DNA of 64,000 bases from Lindgomyces ingoldianus. Its lineage: Eukaryota; Ascomycota; Dothideomycetes; Pleosporales; Lindgomycetaceae. Made by a program: the position numbers and the translations under genes. This document shows positions 1 to 12,100 of this stretch, piece by piece; within the stretch, counting starts at the first letter, position 1, and every line of letters begins with the position of its first letter. The stretch covers positions 250,953-314,952 of the forward strand of contig NW_022985208.1 in NCBI RefSeq assembly GCF_010093535.1. The letters run 5' to 3'. Under the pieces are notes generated by a model that saw only the letters and a list, made by a program, of their open reading frames with translations, was not told the origin of the DNA and did not search any database.

Positions 1-1304
1 CAGTATGTTACGTCAATTGGTCTCTCCACCACAAGGCCATAAATCTTCAAAATAAATCTCCAAAAACTTACCAAGAATCAACACGCCTGATAAGAGGAAC
101 AACCTTCATAGGCTACGAGGTGTCTCTTGCCGGAGGCGCATCCGTCTTCATCTAGGCTTTTAACTTGCTAGTCTTGTCGCCATGACAGCTTCCCAAGCCT
201 GCAACATCAGGGGATATTTGCGAGCGATTATGCTCATCTATCTATCTCTGTTCAGAGAGCTGATATTTGCTTGATAGGATGTAATCCACATCCGTTACTA
301 GCGATCTGGCATCCTGCTGTAGAAGATCAGCCATGACGGCCATGCTCTAAGAATTCATACGCAAAATACACCTCAAAAACTCGAAGGGGGTTGGGGGTGA
401 AACATCACTTATAGAGACCTTGTGTGTGTGTAAATCTACGTCTCTCCTATGCGCCTTTCTCTAAGCGCTGCATCCACACCCATCCACGATCGCAAGCTTA
501 TGGAACTAATAACGACCACATCATTTTAGCAGCCATAACAGATACACTCAGTCGCACACTATAAAGCGTTAGAAGTTGAGCTAATAAGTTCGCAGGTCTT
601 ATGCGCCCATATTCCGACCCTTCCCACAGCTCACGCGCCTGCCGGACTTTACCTACTCTCTCACCCGCCCGCTCCTACCATTTCACTGCATTTCGAGCAC
701 CGCGCGCCAGCATTGAGTCTACTTAAGACGACTCAATATACGTGTACTCGGCAGTTTAGACCTCGGAATATGGAACTTGTAGAGCCGCGCTGTAGAGAGA
801 TTTCAAGACTTGAGGGATCCTCGCCGATCCAGCATGCAGACTGTCCATATACTCAGTTTCTAAAGCAGGACAGCTATTGATATTCATTTTATGCTTACTC
901 CCTAATTGGCAAGGGGAGTTATGTATCATATCCACTTCAATAGGGCCCCAAATGAGGTGTGAATATGCTGTAGAGTGCAAGAGTGGTGCAATATTCTGGC
1001 CTCCATTTTCCGCACGCCTGTCGTCTAAACTGCCCATTCTTCTCCTTTTCACTTAATTAAACTAACGCAGATCATAGAAAAACCGCATAAACGTATAGTG
1101 AAATTATCGCAATTAAGAAAATGACCCATTCGCCAAGCAGTGTCTGCAGCCCTCGGTGAAAGTCCTCTCGCTGCAATCTTGCCTCCATCCTCAGTCTACC
1201 ACTTCCCGATCCACCTCCCGCTAAGACATTTTGCTCTTCGGCAAGTCTCTCTCTCTTCCTACCGCTAAAAATACCGAAAACAATCAAAATCAAAGCAAAA
1301 GACA
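1..1304. other. gene-free stretch upstream of the first gene
   Basis: No convincing coding frame is seen; open frames here are short, lack family features or start at non-ATG codons. A pyrimidine-rich tract (about 1238-1262) followed by an A-rich leader lies directly before the ATG at 1305, as is common in fungal promoters. Confidence 0.5.
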
Positions 1305-1898
1305 ATGTCTCTTCCCCAGCGCTACCGCATTACCGCGAACACGATCCCCGCCGTTGCCATCGCCGACGCCTTCGCCCTCTCGGGCACTAGTGTCGAGCAC
1401 AAATCCTGCATCCGCTGCGGCGAGAATGAGAAGCTCTGGCACCGCCTTCAATGGCTTGACTGTCCCAGAAAGTGCGTGCTCTGCGGACGGGCTGAGCACC
1501 GTGGTGACGTACGTACATTCACATACACATCTCGTAATTCCCTCTCCATTTAATTAATGAATGCTAACTATAGTGACATTTGGTGACAGTTCTGCTTCCG
1601 TATGCCAAATTTCTTCCCCGGGGTCTTTACGCGCGCTTGGTTCGCGGAGCACGCGGCATTGGGTGGGTGGCTCCCATGGGAGAACGAGGGATACGAGTTC
1701 TACATCCTGGTGCGGGATGAGGCATTGCGGCAGCTGGAATATGCGCCGTCGACGAAGACAAAGCTAGCGAACGCCATTGCTGAGGCGGAGAAGGCTAGGG
1801 TAGAGAAAATGGAGGGAAAGACGAAGAAGATGAAGATAGCGCTGCAGAAGCAGCTCAACCAAGTGCGGGTCAGAGATCAGGATGAGGAGAAAGCGTAA
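1305..1898 (+). CDS. small Cys-rich fungal protein, probable zinc binder
   Basis: Two exons, 1305-1508 and 1590-1898, join in frame to give about 170 residues. The intron has donor GTACGT, a CTAAC branch site and a TGACAG acceptor. The ATG at 1305 follows a CT-rich then A-rich leader. Residues 35-70 hold the metal-ligand-like set C35, C38, H46, C53, C57, C60, H65 and C70, with C35-x2-C38 and C57-x2-C60 pairs as in a zinc knuckle. The C-terminal third (about 125-170) is a charged, Lys/Glu-rich predicted helix. Function is not recognised; nucleic-acid or protein binding would be a guess. The frame is kept across the intron and the Cys spacing is ordered, so I regard it as a real gene. Confidence 0.7.
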
Positions 1899-3659
1899 GG
1901 CAGCTTGCTGAATTGCGGGGATAGGAATTAGGGAACTGTGTGTGGGCCTCTTTTGGGCCTGGGGATCTCGAAAGGGCGTTCTGATACTGGAAACAAGATA
2001 CCATAGGTGGCAGAATTTTGTGGGCTCTTACTCTGGCAGTGCTAACTGCCAATCTTTCAGCATTGTACACCAATATAAAATTAGAAATTATGGCAACGGG
2101 CTGCGGGCGGATACAAGGTGGAGCTAGAATTGCTCATTGGCGGACTCTTGCACAGCTCCAGCGCTTGAGAGACTGTTGATTCGTCTTATAGGATCTCAAT
2201 TACGCTTGAAAAATGGGGAGAAACGGTGAGAGGGGTGGCTACGGCTTTCAAGTTATTCGAGACGATCTGTATAACCTGCGTCAGCCATGCCTAATTCGAC
2301 GCGATGGAGGAATAAGAGAAAATACCTAACTCATATTGGAGTCTCGAACGTCAAAACGAGTTCAGAGAGTTCTTTATGGGTGTCAGACAGATTGCAGCTT
2401 GACAATATGGCTGAGAAGTATCTGAAGACCCTCTGAAGATCATCGTAACAATATCAATCAACCTGCCCAAGTTGTAATTATCATGGCGATGGCAATGTCG
2501 GGGGATGACGAATATGAACTGGGGGTAGAGGCATGGGCTGTATTGAATGAAAGTCAGAATAAGTAAACAAGAGAAACCAAAGTCCTTACTAGTACCGCTC
2601 GTCTCGAGCTTATCCAAATAATTGTGCGGCTGAAAGATCAATGCCACTGTACAACCGCGATTTTGGAATTGGAATTGTGATGTTGAACAATTGGCTCTGG
2701 AATATTTTCATCCGTGTTACGCGGCCGAAATTCAGCACGGTATTCACGGTCAGTAGCCCGTTTGGTGTGTATGTAGCGTGGCGCGTCATTAGCAAGTAGA
2801 TGATTTTGTAATTCGTCCCTGACACTATACACTTGAAACTCGAGAGATTGGACTAAATATTTGAGTGGGGTATGAAAAAACATGCGAGATATGGGTTTGA
2901 GCAATGAAGGTGGTTTGTGAGAAGGTACATTTTGCCGAAGAAGGGGTTGAAGAAACCAGTCTTTCTCCATAGGGAGGACCCGGAGGAATTATTTGACATG
3001 AGGAGTGAAAGGGGAATGGAAAGATGTGTACGAAGAGATGCAAGAAGAGAAAACTGCGGGATCTAGCTCGGGAAGTATATTTATGGATTAGCGAAGGGTG
3101 GAGTGGGGCGAGCAGTGGTTGGCGGCTGAACATGTCTCTGTGGCACGCATTGAATATTTCCCAATTCCGCCACGAATTTGTACGTTGCCGGGTGGGCTAG
3201 TTTGCTTTACAGGCGGCTGTTTGCCTTGCCCATTACCACTGATACGGATCACTACGGCCGACTTACCCGGGAGTCATTCCCTTTTCCATGAGCATCTCAA
3301 ACTGTCCCCAAACAGCCACTCCCCACTAGTATTTACACCCCTTTCTCCATCGCCAAGAAAGCCTTCTTTCTTCATCACACACCCCTCCCCAATTTCTTCA
3401 TAATCCGGTGGATTTCGGGAGTTGATCCCCACTCAGGCTACTAAACTGGCTGCCGGCAACCCAATTTACTAGCCAGCACAGCAATTCCAGAAAGCGCTAA
3501 ACATCCCTCTACCTCACCTAACCTTCCTCACAGACCTCAAGATCGTACCATTCGATAATGGTCTCCCGCTGAGGATGTTATGAACGCCGTAAATTAGTTC
3601 CTCGACCCCCCCTTCTAGAATTAATCTAACGACCTCTACCAGGCTTCATATTCCAAAGC
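1899..3659. other. gene-free stretch
   Basis: Only unsupported open frames are seen. The longest with an ATG is a 110-codon minus-strand frame at 2638-2970, which shows no domain and no flanking exons. The last few hundred bases may already belong to the decayed unit that follows. Confidence 0.4.
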
Positions 3660-4680
3660 TCTACCGTGCAGTGCCACTCAAGTGCAAAGACTCTATCCGC
3701 TCTTGCCGTTATGCCCAGCATTGCCTTGCTTTGGCACCGTACTCAACGGAGTGTGATTGCACCTCCAGCGATCATACCAAACCAGCCCAACATGTACGTG
3801 GGAGCGTTCGCAGGTCGAACTTATGGATTGGTTGTGCCTGTACTCGACACTCCCCCAACCACGCACCTTGTTGAAGAAGCCATGGTTGGTACGAAGAGGC
3901 CTTTGCCTGAGCCCAATGATGCGGTCAAATTCTAGTGATCTCGAGACAGTGCAAGGCCATTGGGCTGTTCTCATCGGACCACACTAGTGCTAATGCCGGC
4001 CATTGTAATCAGCTCAGCCAATACGGCTATAGCACCCCACATGAGATTGCCCAGTCAGTTACTTCCTCTGTGATGAACACGGACTTAATTCCAGGGCCCA
4101 TTCAAGCTTCCCATGTTACAAACCTCATGCATTGAGATCCCTATCCCGAACGACTCTATGGCAACTTGCTCTTGCCCGGTTTGACCTCACGAACTCCAGC
4201 TAACTAGATTATATCTGCCGCCGCTCCCTTCCCCCCGAGGCAGTCACTGCGTCCGTCCCACTGCACTTGAGAAAGTTCAATGGACAAGCACACTACACTA
4301 GTCGTTGACAAGACGGATTTCTTCCCTCGCAATACCCACGAGCATTCCTCCACAAGGACTAGTAGATCGTCCCGGACCAAGGTGATATTGTCCGCGAAAG
4401 CGAGCTAGGGTCTTGGAATACGGATGTGCTGGAAGCATGGGCTGGATTTGCGAAGGTTGAACTTGAGATATGCTTGGGTCAGTGTTTGGCCCTCAGATAG
4501 AGCGGTAGATATCGTTCCAGAAGGGGCACAGTTGAGATTTTCGCAACATGAACCATTTTCAGAATATAAGACGCGTTTCCTTGCATTCTGGAGGCTTGCC
4601 GAGAATGCGTCGTGGATTGCGCGGCCTCAGACAGTAGCAATATAATCCCGCCTGGCTTTAGGAATGTTTGCGAGAGGTAA
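3660..4680 (+). pseudogene. decayed protein-coding sequence, family not recognised
   Basis: From about 3660 to 4680 one plus-strand frame stays protein-like although it is cut by TGA and TAG stops, for example at 4133-4135, and by TAG TAG near 4360. Runs such as DIVRES and SWNTDVLEAWAGFAKVELEI (about 4383-4470) and IPPGFRNV (about 4645-4670) read like conserved protein rather than chance. Most stops could come from C-to-T or G-to-A changes in CAG, CGA or TGG codons. I could not name the family, and the borders are approximate. It may instead be an old transposon fragment. Confidence 0.4.
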
Positions 4681-5034
4681 ATTCTATTGGTGCAGATTTA
4701 TCTCAACAATGAAATGAAGATAAGTGAAGCTCTGAATGCAATGGATCGTGACGATGCATTGTTTAAACGTCGAGGTGTCGTTGCATATTCCATCGCTGAC
4801 TCAGCCACGCCAACACCAATTTCGTTTGATCGTCAATTCCGAGCTGTGTCAGGGTGCCAATACCGGACTCCGATTCGATAGCCGTCAGCGACATCCACCT
4901 CCCAAGATGACCTCAGACGCCCTCTCGTTGCGGCAGCACGGACTGCTCCGCCTCAACGCGCAACTGATTACATCTAAAACCATCCTTAGTTTCTTTGTCC
5001 CCCGTCCCTTCACATCTCACATTTCCCAGCACCC

Positions 5035-6727
5035 ATGATGAGTGTCCACAACTCACCCCGTGGCTCCTTCGAGGAGGAAGCGCCTCTACTGTCGCCGACC
5101 GAGTCTGATTTCTCAATCCCCTCACTACTTGGGTCTCCCAGGAAGGAAAAGAAGCCCTGGATCCTCCTGTGCGTGCTGGTCTTCGTCCTTGTCGCCATCA
5201 TCGATGTAGGTGCGTTCCTGGCCGAACCTCCCAAAACACGTGTCTACGAAGCCAATATCTGCGTCCACTACTACGAGCAACACGATCCCAGCAAGATAAA
5301 AGCCGATGGCACGGTCAAGGAGACGCTGTGTAAAGGCAATGAGATACAAGACAAGATGGCTATGATCTTTGGGTGGCAGGACCTATGGGACAGCATTCCA
5401 GGCATCCTGCTAGCTGTGCCGTATGGAACGTTGGCAGACAAATTCGGCAGGAAGTGGATATTCGCGCTGAGCTTGGTGGGATTGCAATTGAACTCGATGT
5501 GGATTCTGTTCATCTGCTACTTTCGCAGCCTCCCGCTGCAGTTGACGTGGTTTTCGTCCGTCTTTTACGTCGTTGGAGGTGGACCAATTGTAGCCACGGC
5601 TATCGGAGTTACCATGGTCTCGGATATTGTGCCCCCAGAGAAACGGTGAGTTCTCTACATTCTCCCCAAGATGTTACTGACCCCCCAAGGACGTCCATCT
5701 TCCTGTATCTCACTGCTGCGGTGCTCGTCGCAGAACTAGTAGCTCCACTCCTTGCTGCTGAGCTCATGAAGAGAGGGGACTGGTTTCCTCTCCTGCTTGC
5801 TCTCGCAATTCAACAAGTAGGAATATCTATCGCTGCATTCTTTCCAGAAACACTACATCTCCGAGACTCGCCAGAACCGGCAGATGACGATGGCAGCATC
5901 GAGACTGAACCACCAACAACATACAACCCTAGCTTTAAGGCACAGCTGGGCCACTTCCGGGATGCGATGAATTTCTTGAAGCGCGATGCCACCCTCGCTC
6001 TTGTCATTTTTACTTTCTTGGCGAGTCGGTTGGGAAGACAGGCGTTGGTGCTCCTGCTTCGATATGCATCTAAACGGTACAATTGGACGATCCAAAAGGT
6101 AAGCAAGCATGTTTCTAGTGCAATAGAGCTGGACTTACGAAACTACAGGCCGCATACCTGCTGTCTTTCCGGGCAGCCACCAATCTGGTTGCCTTGACCG
6201 TGTTCGTGCCAATTGTGAACTTAATCCTCCTCAGACTAGCCCGTATGCCGGCTCATCATGCGGATATGTGGATCGCACGGGGTAGTATCGTTCTTACCAC
6301 CATCTCTATGCTCGTCATGGCGGTTGCTACAACTCCTGCTCTTCTTGTATTTGGTCTTCTCATCTACAATCTCGGTACTGGTTACGGAGCCGCTATGCGC
6401 AGTATCTCCATCCATGCTGTGGGTGGCCAAGCCAGTCCCGACATTGCGAGAATGTTCTCAGTTATTGCAATTATGGAGGGAATCGGTGCATTCGTCGCAG
6501 GGCCACTCCTCGCAACAACGTTCCAATGGGGCATGGATCTGGGAGAACCTTGGATTGGCATGCCATTCCTATTCGCAGGTATCATCTTCATTGTCGTTAC
6601 CGCTGTTACTTTCATGATTGGTGCAAAAAACACGATGGTAGTCCACGCTGAGGATCCCCCCAATGAGTCTGACTCCGCTGTCTCGTTCTCAATATCCCCC
6701 CGTGAAGCTAGTCCTACGCCGGCCTGA
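5035..6727 (+). CDS. MFS transporter, SLC46/PCFT-like fungal group
   Basis: Three exons (5035-5645, 5690-6098, 6149-6727) encode about 532 residues. The introns are only 44 and 50 bases long. The protein has an acidic/Ser-rich cytosolic N-terminus, a first membrane helix at about residues 41-62, then a long outer loop with Cys residues (C77 and C99), then the MFS signature GTLADKFGRKW between helices 2 and 3. About 11-12 helices follow, ending in a Ser/Pro-rich tail. The short first helix plus Cys-containing loop resembles fungal relatives of proton-coupled folate/SLC46 carriers; the substrate cannot be told. The gene ends 35 bases from the stop of the convergent BTB gene, so their 3' UTRs must overlap. 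Start: tandem ATG codons at 5035 and 5038. Confidence 0.88.
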
Positions 6728-6762
6728 GCTCCAATCTCCCGATATTATTGGTATCTCTGCGA

Positions 6763-7945
6763 TTACAACCGCTTCAAAATGTCAGACGAGAACGCTGGGA
6801 AGTCCATAACAAGCTCGTCCCAGCCTTCCGTCGCCTTTAGTCTGTAAAAGCGCGTCTTAACGAGAGTAAGAACCTCCCTCCGAATCGGCGCGAATGCTTC
6901 GCTATTCTCTTCGCGGTACACCTCACGGATGCATGGAATGATTCCATCACTAGAAAGTCTCAACCGCCTCTGGAACTTCTCCTTAGCGACATCTTGGAGG
7001 GATACTATATCGAACAGAACCGCTGCTCGATACATGGAGAAATGAAACACCAGCTCATTCGGTGCCTCACTTGGATCGCCATTTGTTACCATTTCGTCAG
7101 AGTTATTTGATGGGCCCTTTGGAGTCGAAGTCGGCGTCGTGGAGCTTGGCGGGGATGGTACAGTTGCGGAATATTCTTCTAGCTCGCTGAACGCACTGAA
7201 GTCCGTTTCGTCCTCTACGACTTCGACGTCTGTGTTGCTGAGCGAGGGTGTCTCCGGTTCCGGTTCTATCTCCGGTTCCTCCGGTAAACCAAAGGACAAC
7301 AATTGCGATCCGCTGCAGGTGTAATCCAGTGTGTACAGGAAAGTCAAGACTGCAGCCAGGATGTGGGATTCGCAGATTGAAGGGTCGATCCAGAGTTTGA
7401 TTGGGGAGCCTGGTGAAAACTGCTCGTAGCCTCATAAATCAGTCTGGTGCAGTTGGAAAGGGATGAAGGAGAGGACGTCAAACATACATAGTCAACACCC
7501 TTCGTCTCATACGCACATCCGTTTTCAAAGTACTTCGAGCGCGGACACACAATTGCGCGGTGTACCGGGTAGCGATCTGTGCCGCAGACTAGAACCTAGT
7601 AAATGGCGCAAATTAGTTAGCATGCATTTGTTCTTCTTGCCCACCCTTTCGGCCCTGCATATCCAGTAACGCCCTCTATTCCCAGCCACTCACACCCATA
7701 CCACATCTGGAGGGAGATGGTTCATGGCATTGACCTCTACGCCGGAATACCGACATCTGACATACCATATCTGCATACTTGTTCTCCTGAATCAGACCTA
7801 TCATTCCCTCGTATAATGTACGATATGAACTGTTCAACCGTATCTCTCTGCTCTTGTTGTGCACGCCGTAGGGGTTTGGACGTTTTGCTTCCACATCATC
7901 TGGGAGGGCTGAGTAGCTGTTCGGGGTGCTTTGATTGCAGCCCAT
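6763..7945 (-). CDS. BTB/POZ domain protein with N-terminal MGC acylation signature
   Basis: Three exons on the minus strand (7945-7766, 7595-7488, 7419-6763) join in frame to 314 residues; donors are GTATGT and a CTAAC branch site is seen. Residues about 44-140 match a fungal BTB fold: a helix ending NKYADM, then VCGTDRYPVHRAIVCPRSKYF, where BTB proteins place their V-H-x-x-(I/V)-L-x-x-x-S-x-x-F core. A low-complexity Glu/Ser/Pro insert (about 155-215) precedes a C-terminal helical part like that of other fungal BTB proteins. The protein starts MGCNQS, a classic N-myristoylation plus palmitoylation signature, so membrane attachment is likely. Fungal BTB proteins are often cullin-3 adaptors or of unknown role; the partner is not evident. 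Confidence 0.85.
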
Positions 7946-9110
7946 TGCGAAGGATTGGGGGCTTTGAGTTGGATTTTCTAGGTTAGAGGATCTAGAGCGG
8001 GGCCCGGGAGGTTGAAATGCATTGGAATCGAATAGTGTTGCCTGGTGCGGTGATAGTCACGTGCGTCTTGGCGTATATCTCATCAATGTCTTTAAACCCT
8101 CGTCTTGTTTTGCATACACAGATTGCAGAGTTTCATCCACAATGTACGGATAATCCTACTGTTCTGTGTCTCCTTTGCTACTTCACCCGCAATAGAGGAG
8201 TTACACCTACTCCCTTCCCTAATTTTCCTTCTTGATTTGTCTTAATATCATATCAACGTACATGTGATGCAGTTTAAAACCGTCTAGATTAGCGCTGATG
8301 GTTAATTAACCCGTGGGCGTAGGCTGATTTTGCAATAGCTAGGAATCCTGCGACCGCGCGCCCTCCATAAAACAGCCCTGGAGTGTTTCGCGTTTGGGCC
8401 AAGCCGCGGTAAGGTCAGAAGTTCACTTACCACATTCATCTGCAATAATCTGCATGCAACAAACACTTCTCTTACGACAGGAGTTTTTCTTAATACACAA
8501 ATCATGGAAAGCATCTGCGGGGAAGTCATTGACGAAGCCAACCATTTTGATAGGACATCTAGAGTCCAGACGTACTCGGCTTAATGGACGGGGTAGCCTT
8601 CGAATTGCAACGTAGGGAACCGAACCACCAAACTTTACCAAGTTTTCATCAAGTTTCCAGCAGACACCATATCTTAACGGAATACCCAGCGATCGTTGAG
8701 GATGTTCCTCCTTATCTTCCGAATCCCCGGCACCCCTCCTGCGCGATTCGGTGCAGAAGGAGCTCCGTGACTTCCAATGCCGTCTGCGTCTTCAAGAAAG
8801 AAGGCAATGTTGAAATATGGACTTCTCCTCCTTAATATGCTCTCTACCACCTTCTCACTCTGAAGCGAGAAGGAACTTGGGATGGCCACAGACGACGAAA
8901 GCAGGTGCAATGCCATTGCTGCATCTTCCTTTGTTGACATTCCCTCCACTTCTTCTCTCCTACCACCTTTCACCGCTGTCTCATCTTAGTTGTTCCTTTT
9001 CGTGGTGTGCACAGCCTTGTTACGTCGTCTTCATTTTGCTGATCCCTTGCACACCAAACCAGGGGGTTACGGGGATACCTCACCGCAACTAGTCTTATCC
9101 CGCCAACCGA
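7946..9110. other. intergenic region between divergent BTB and 1329-residue genes
   Basis: This serves as the promoter region for the minus-strand BTB gene and the plus-strand gene at 9111. No supported gene is seen. About 8890-9010 is strongly pyrimidine-rich, which fits a promoter or 5' leader of the gene at 9111. Confidence 0.45.
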
Positions 9111-12100
9111 ATGCTCTCGAGAGCCTCTAGCGATGCCGGCACTCGTCTTCGTCGCTCCAAGTCAACGTCAACAGTTCATCGACATCCGCCACCCACACCG
9201 GAGCGTCTGGATCCGGACGTCGCCCAACAACACGCCTTAGCCGCAGCTACAACAGCCTACGTCAGGGCACATGCACATGAAGCGGCTGAAAGACCGAGGA
9301 ACCGTGGCTCAGATCTTTCGAGGTCGAAGAGTAATGCGAGCAGAAAATCACAGGGCAGTCACTTCCCACCGCGAGAGTCAAGTCTGCGGTCAATACAACC
9401 CCAAAAGGGAGCGCAGATGCCAAGCGTCTCCCGCCAGATACGTACCCTTACTATGGCGACGGAGAAGTTTCCTCCATTCCAAAGCACGCCCGGTGCGAAT
9501 CAAAATGTTATGTCACAGCCTTCGATAACATTCAATGAGAATACCCGCCCCAGTTCACAACCAAAGTCGAATAGGCCTAGCGCCTCATCGTCAGTGGCCT
9601 CGCAGCAAATTCGTAAGGCCCGATCTATGTATTATGCAAGCAGCATTCAGACTGGCTCACCCCTCCCCCGACCTCCCGCCAAGTATCTCACGACCCCACC
9701 GCCAGTAAGCCCAGTGGTGCCTCCTGAAGGCTTGATTACCCCCGTTCGCCTTTCAGCAGTATCGCCCCTCGCGTCCCCACGACTACCAGTCACCATTGCT
9801 CCAGATGAGTCTGTTGATAAGGCTCGCGACAAATATTTGCAAGACTTTCGGCAACCCCGCCAGGTCCGACACAAACCTTCGCTCTTTCTAGCACCCTTCA
9901 AGAAGCGGCAGGAAAAGGGAAAGAACAGGGTCCCATCGCGTTCATCGGGGTTTGTCTCCAATGATAGCAGTCATACTGCCACGGACACTACTGTGGATGT
10001 CACTTTAAGCGACTTTCAACCTCAGAAGGAGAAGAGGTCGTTCTCCAACTCGCTCAAGACTAAGTTCAAGAAGGTTTTCAGAAAGACGTCAAATAAATCT
10101 TCAGCTCTTCCGGTTCAACAGGTTGAAGCCAGTCGAGACTATTTTGGCGACTACGCAGCACACTCGAGAATAACAGACCGGAACTTTGAAATTCCGAGTC
10201 CGGACGAGGACGCACTCCAACGTATCAGATCGCGTACTCCATCCCTAGAAGGAGGCCGACCCGCCCTGATCAGGCAAAGTTCGCGTGGAAGCCTTCGCAG
10301 CCTGCATAGTGACACTGATATTAGCAACGCAGCAACATCTCGGGTCACTAGTTGGAGCAACTCCTCTGCCAGCAATACACTGACCCAGCGCGAGATCAAG
10401 CGTTTGACCGTTATTCATGAGGCCAAGGATAGCATCGGAAGTGAAGCGGATCGAAACCCTATTCCGCCCTCCCCTACTCGAAAACCGCCTTCAATTCCTG
10501 CTTTTGCTGCCTTCCGTGAGCCAATGCCAATGGAGAGCGTTATAGAGGAAGTTTCAACACCTGTTGACCCTAAGCGCGTCTTCTCAGCCTTGATGAAGGA
10601 AATCGATGCTTCAAAAGCTACCTCAGCCCAGGCGGCGCACTTAGCACAGATATCTGATCAGGACGGAGATGTGTTTGCTGTCAATTCTGGAAGGGATATC
10701 CCGTCCAGCGCAAGTCGAGAAGTTCATTCTAGCGCAAGCCGAGATTTCCCGTCCAGCACAAGCAAAGACCCATACCGGCCACTAGCTGGAACTCGTCCAG
10801 AAAGCGTCGCGACTCAGAGCAAGGCTAGTTCAATTAAATCTTTTGGTCGCGCCCTCAGATCGACAATCCGCACAGTTAGCCCTTCTGAACACACATCATC
10901 TCCAATTCCCGCACGACCGTCAAGTGTTCGTGGGCACGTACGCCATCCGCACCTAGACACTGACGAATCATCTACCAATACGGGATCAGATATGCAGAGA
11001 TATGGCGGGGAAGACAACGTCATCCGTACCACACAGTTCAAGAAACGACCTCGAAATCCTCTACACCCGCGAGAGACTGTCCCTGAAAAGGTTGTAACTC
11101 CGACTCCCGAACAGATTGAAAGCCGTGTGGAGAAGTCTAAGGGTAGATGGAAGACGCCCCTCGAGGAAAATCATATCCCGTTCTTCCCGCGTTCGACAAA
11201 GAGAACCTTCACGGTGACCAACATAGCGCGTAAGACCTTTTCTCACAGACCGTCCCAGGATCAGGCACCTGCTCAAGCCCTAGCTCAGATGGAGAGCCTC
11301 CCGGTAGTCGAAGAAACTCGGCGAGCGGATGCTCCGCATTCGCCAAAATCTCCGAAGCCAAGGCCTCTGTTTTCTCCACTGTCGCCAAGTATTTACTCTC
11401 GCAATACGGACGGTGCGAGCATTCTGCCTAACGACAGTGCCTTATCCCTCGACAAGGTTGACATGGAACAAGGTGAAGGAGGCACAGCTGTCATCATCAC
11501 CAGCCACCCAGTGAAGAGCTTTGTCATTGGAACTCCTAGTCCGCATCGTAGGACGAACTCAAATCGGTCGAGTAGAGATTGGAAGGCCTGGCTGTCGCAT
11601 GAGGTTTCTGAGCTTGAGAATCTCCCGCAAGAAGACTTTAGCATTCATAAGGGATATACCAGTACAAATCATACTCGTGAGTTCACTCAGGTATCTGAGG
11701 ATGACACTACTGTTATTCGCGCTTCGATTGAGGTATCTACCCCAAAACAACTATCTCCTGAGGCTACACCCACGAACCACGATGTTCCTAGGGAGCCGTA
11801 TAGTTCTATTGGGACTTCCCCTGAGTCTCTTGCTGCACCAAAGAAATCAGAAGATTCCCGAACACCCCGAAAGAACTCCCCTCGCCCTCCACTAAATTCA
11901 TTGCCAAAGAAGAACCGCCAATCTTCTATTCTTAGTGATCACTCCTCTCTGGAGAGACCTAAGCTCGAGACCCGGGCCTCGGAGCGAATGAACGAACGGT
12001 TTCCCTACATCAAGACTGGTCGCCGCCGCTCAAGCAATAATAGTGGGCGCTACTCTTACAAGTCACAAAGCACACCAAATAGTGGCTCTTCTTCGTTGAA

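Noticed and set aside
8674..8973. Minus-strand gene upstream of the 1329-residue protein
   Set aside because: It overlaps the pyrimidine-rich promoter stretch of that gene and shows no family features.
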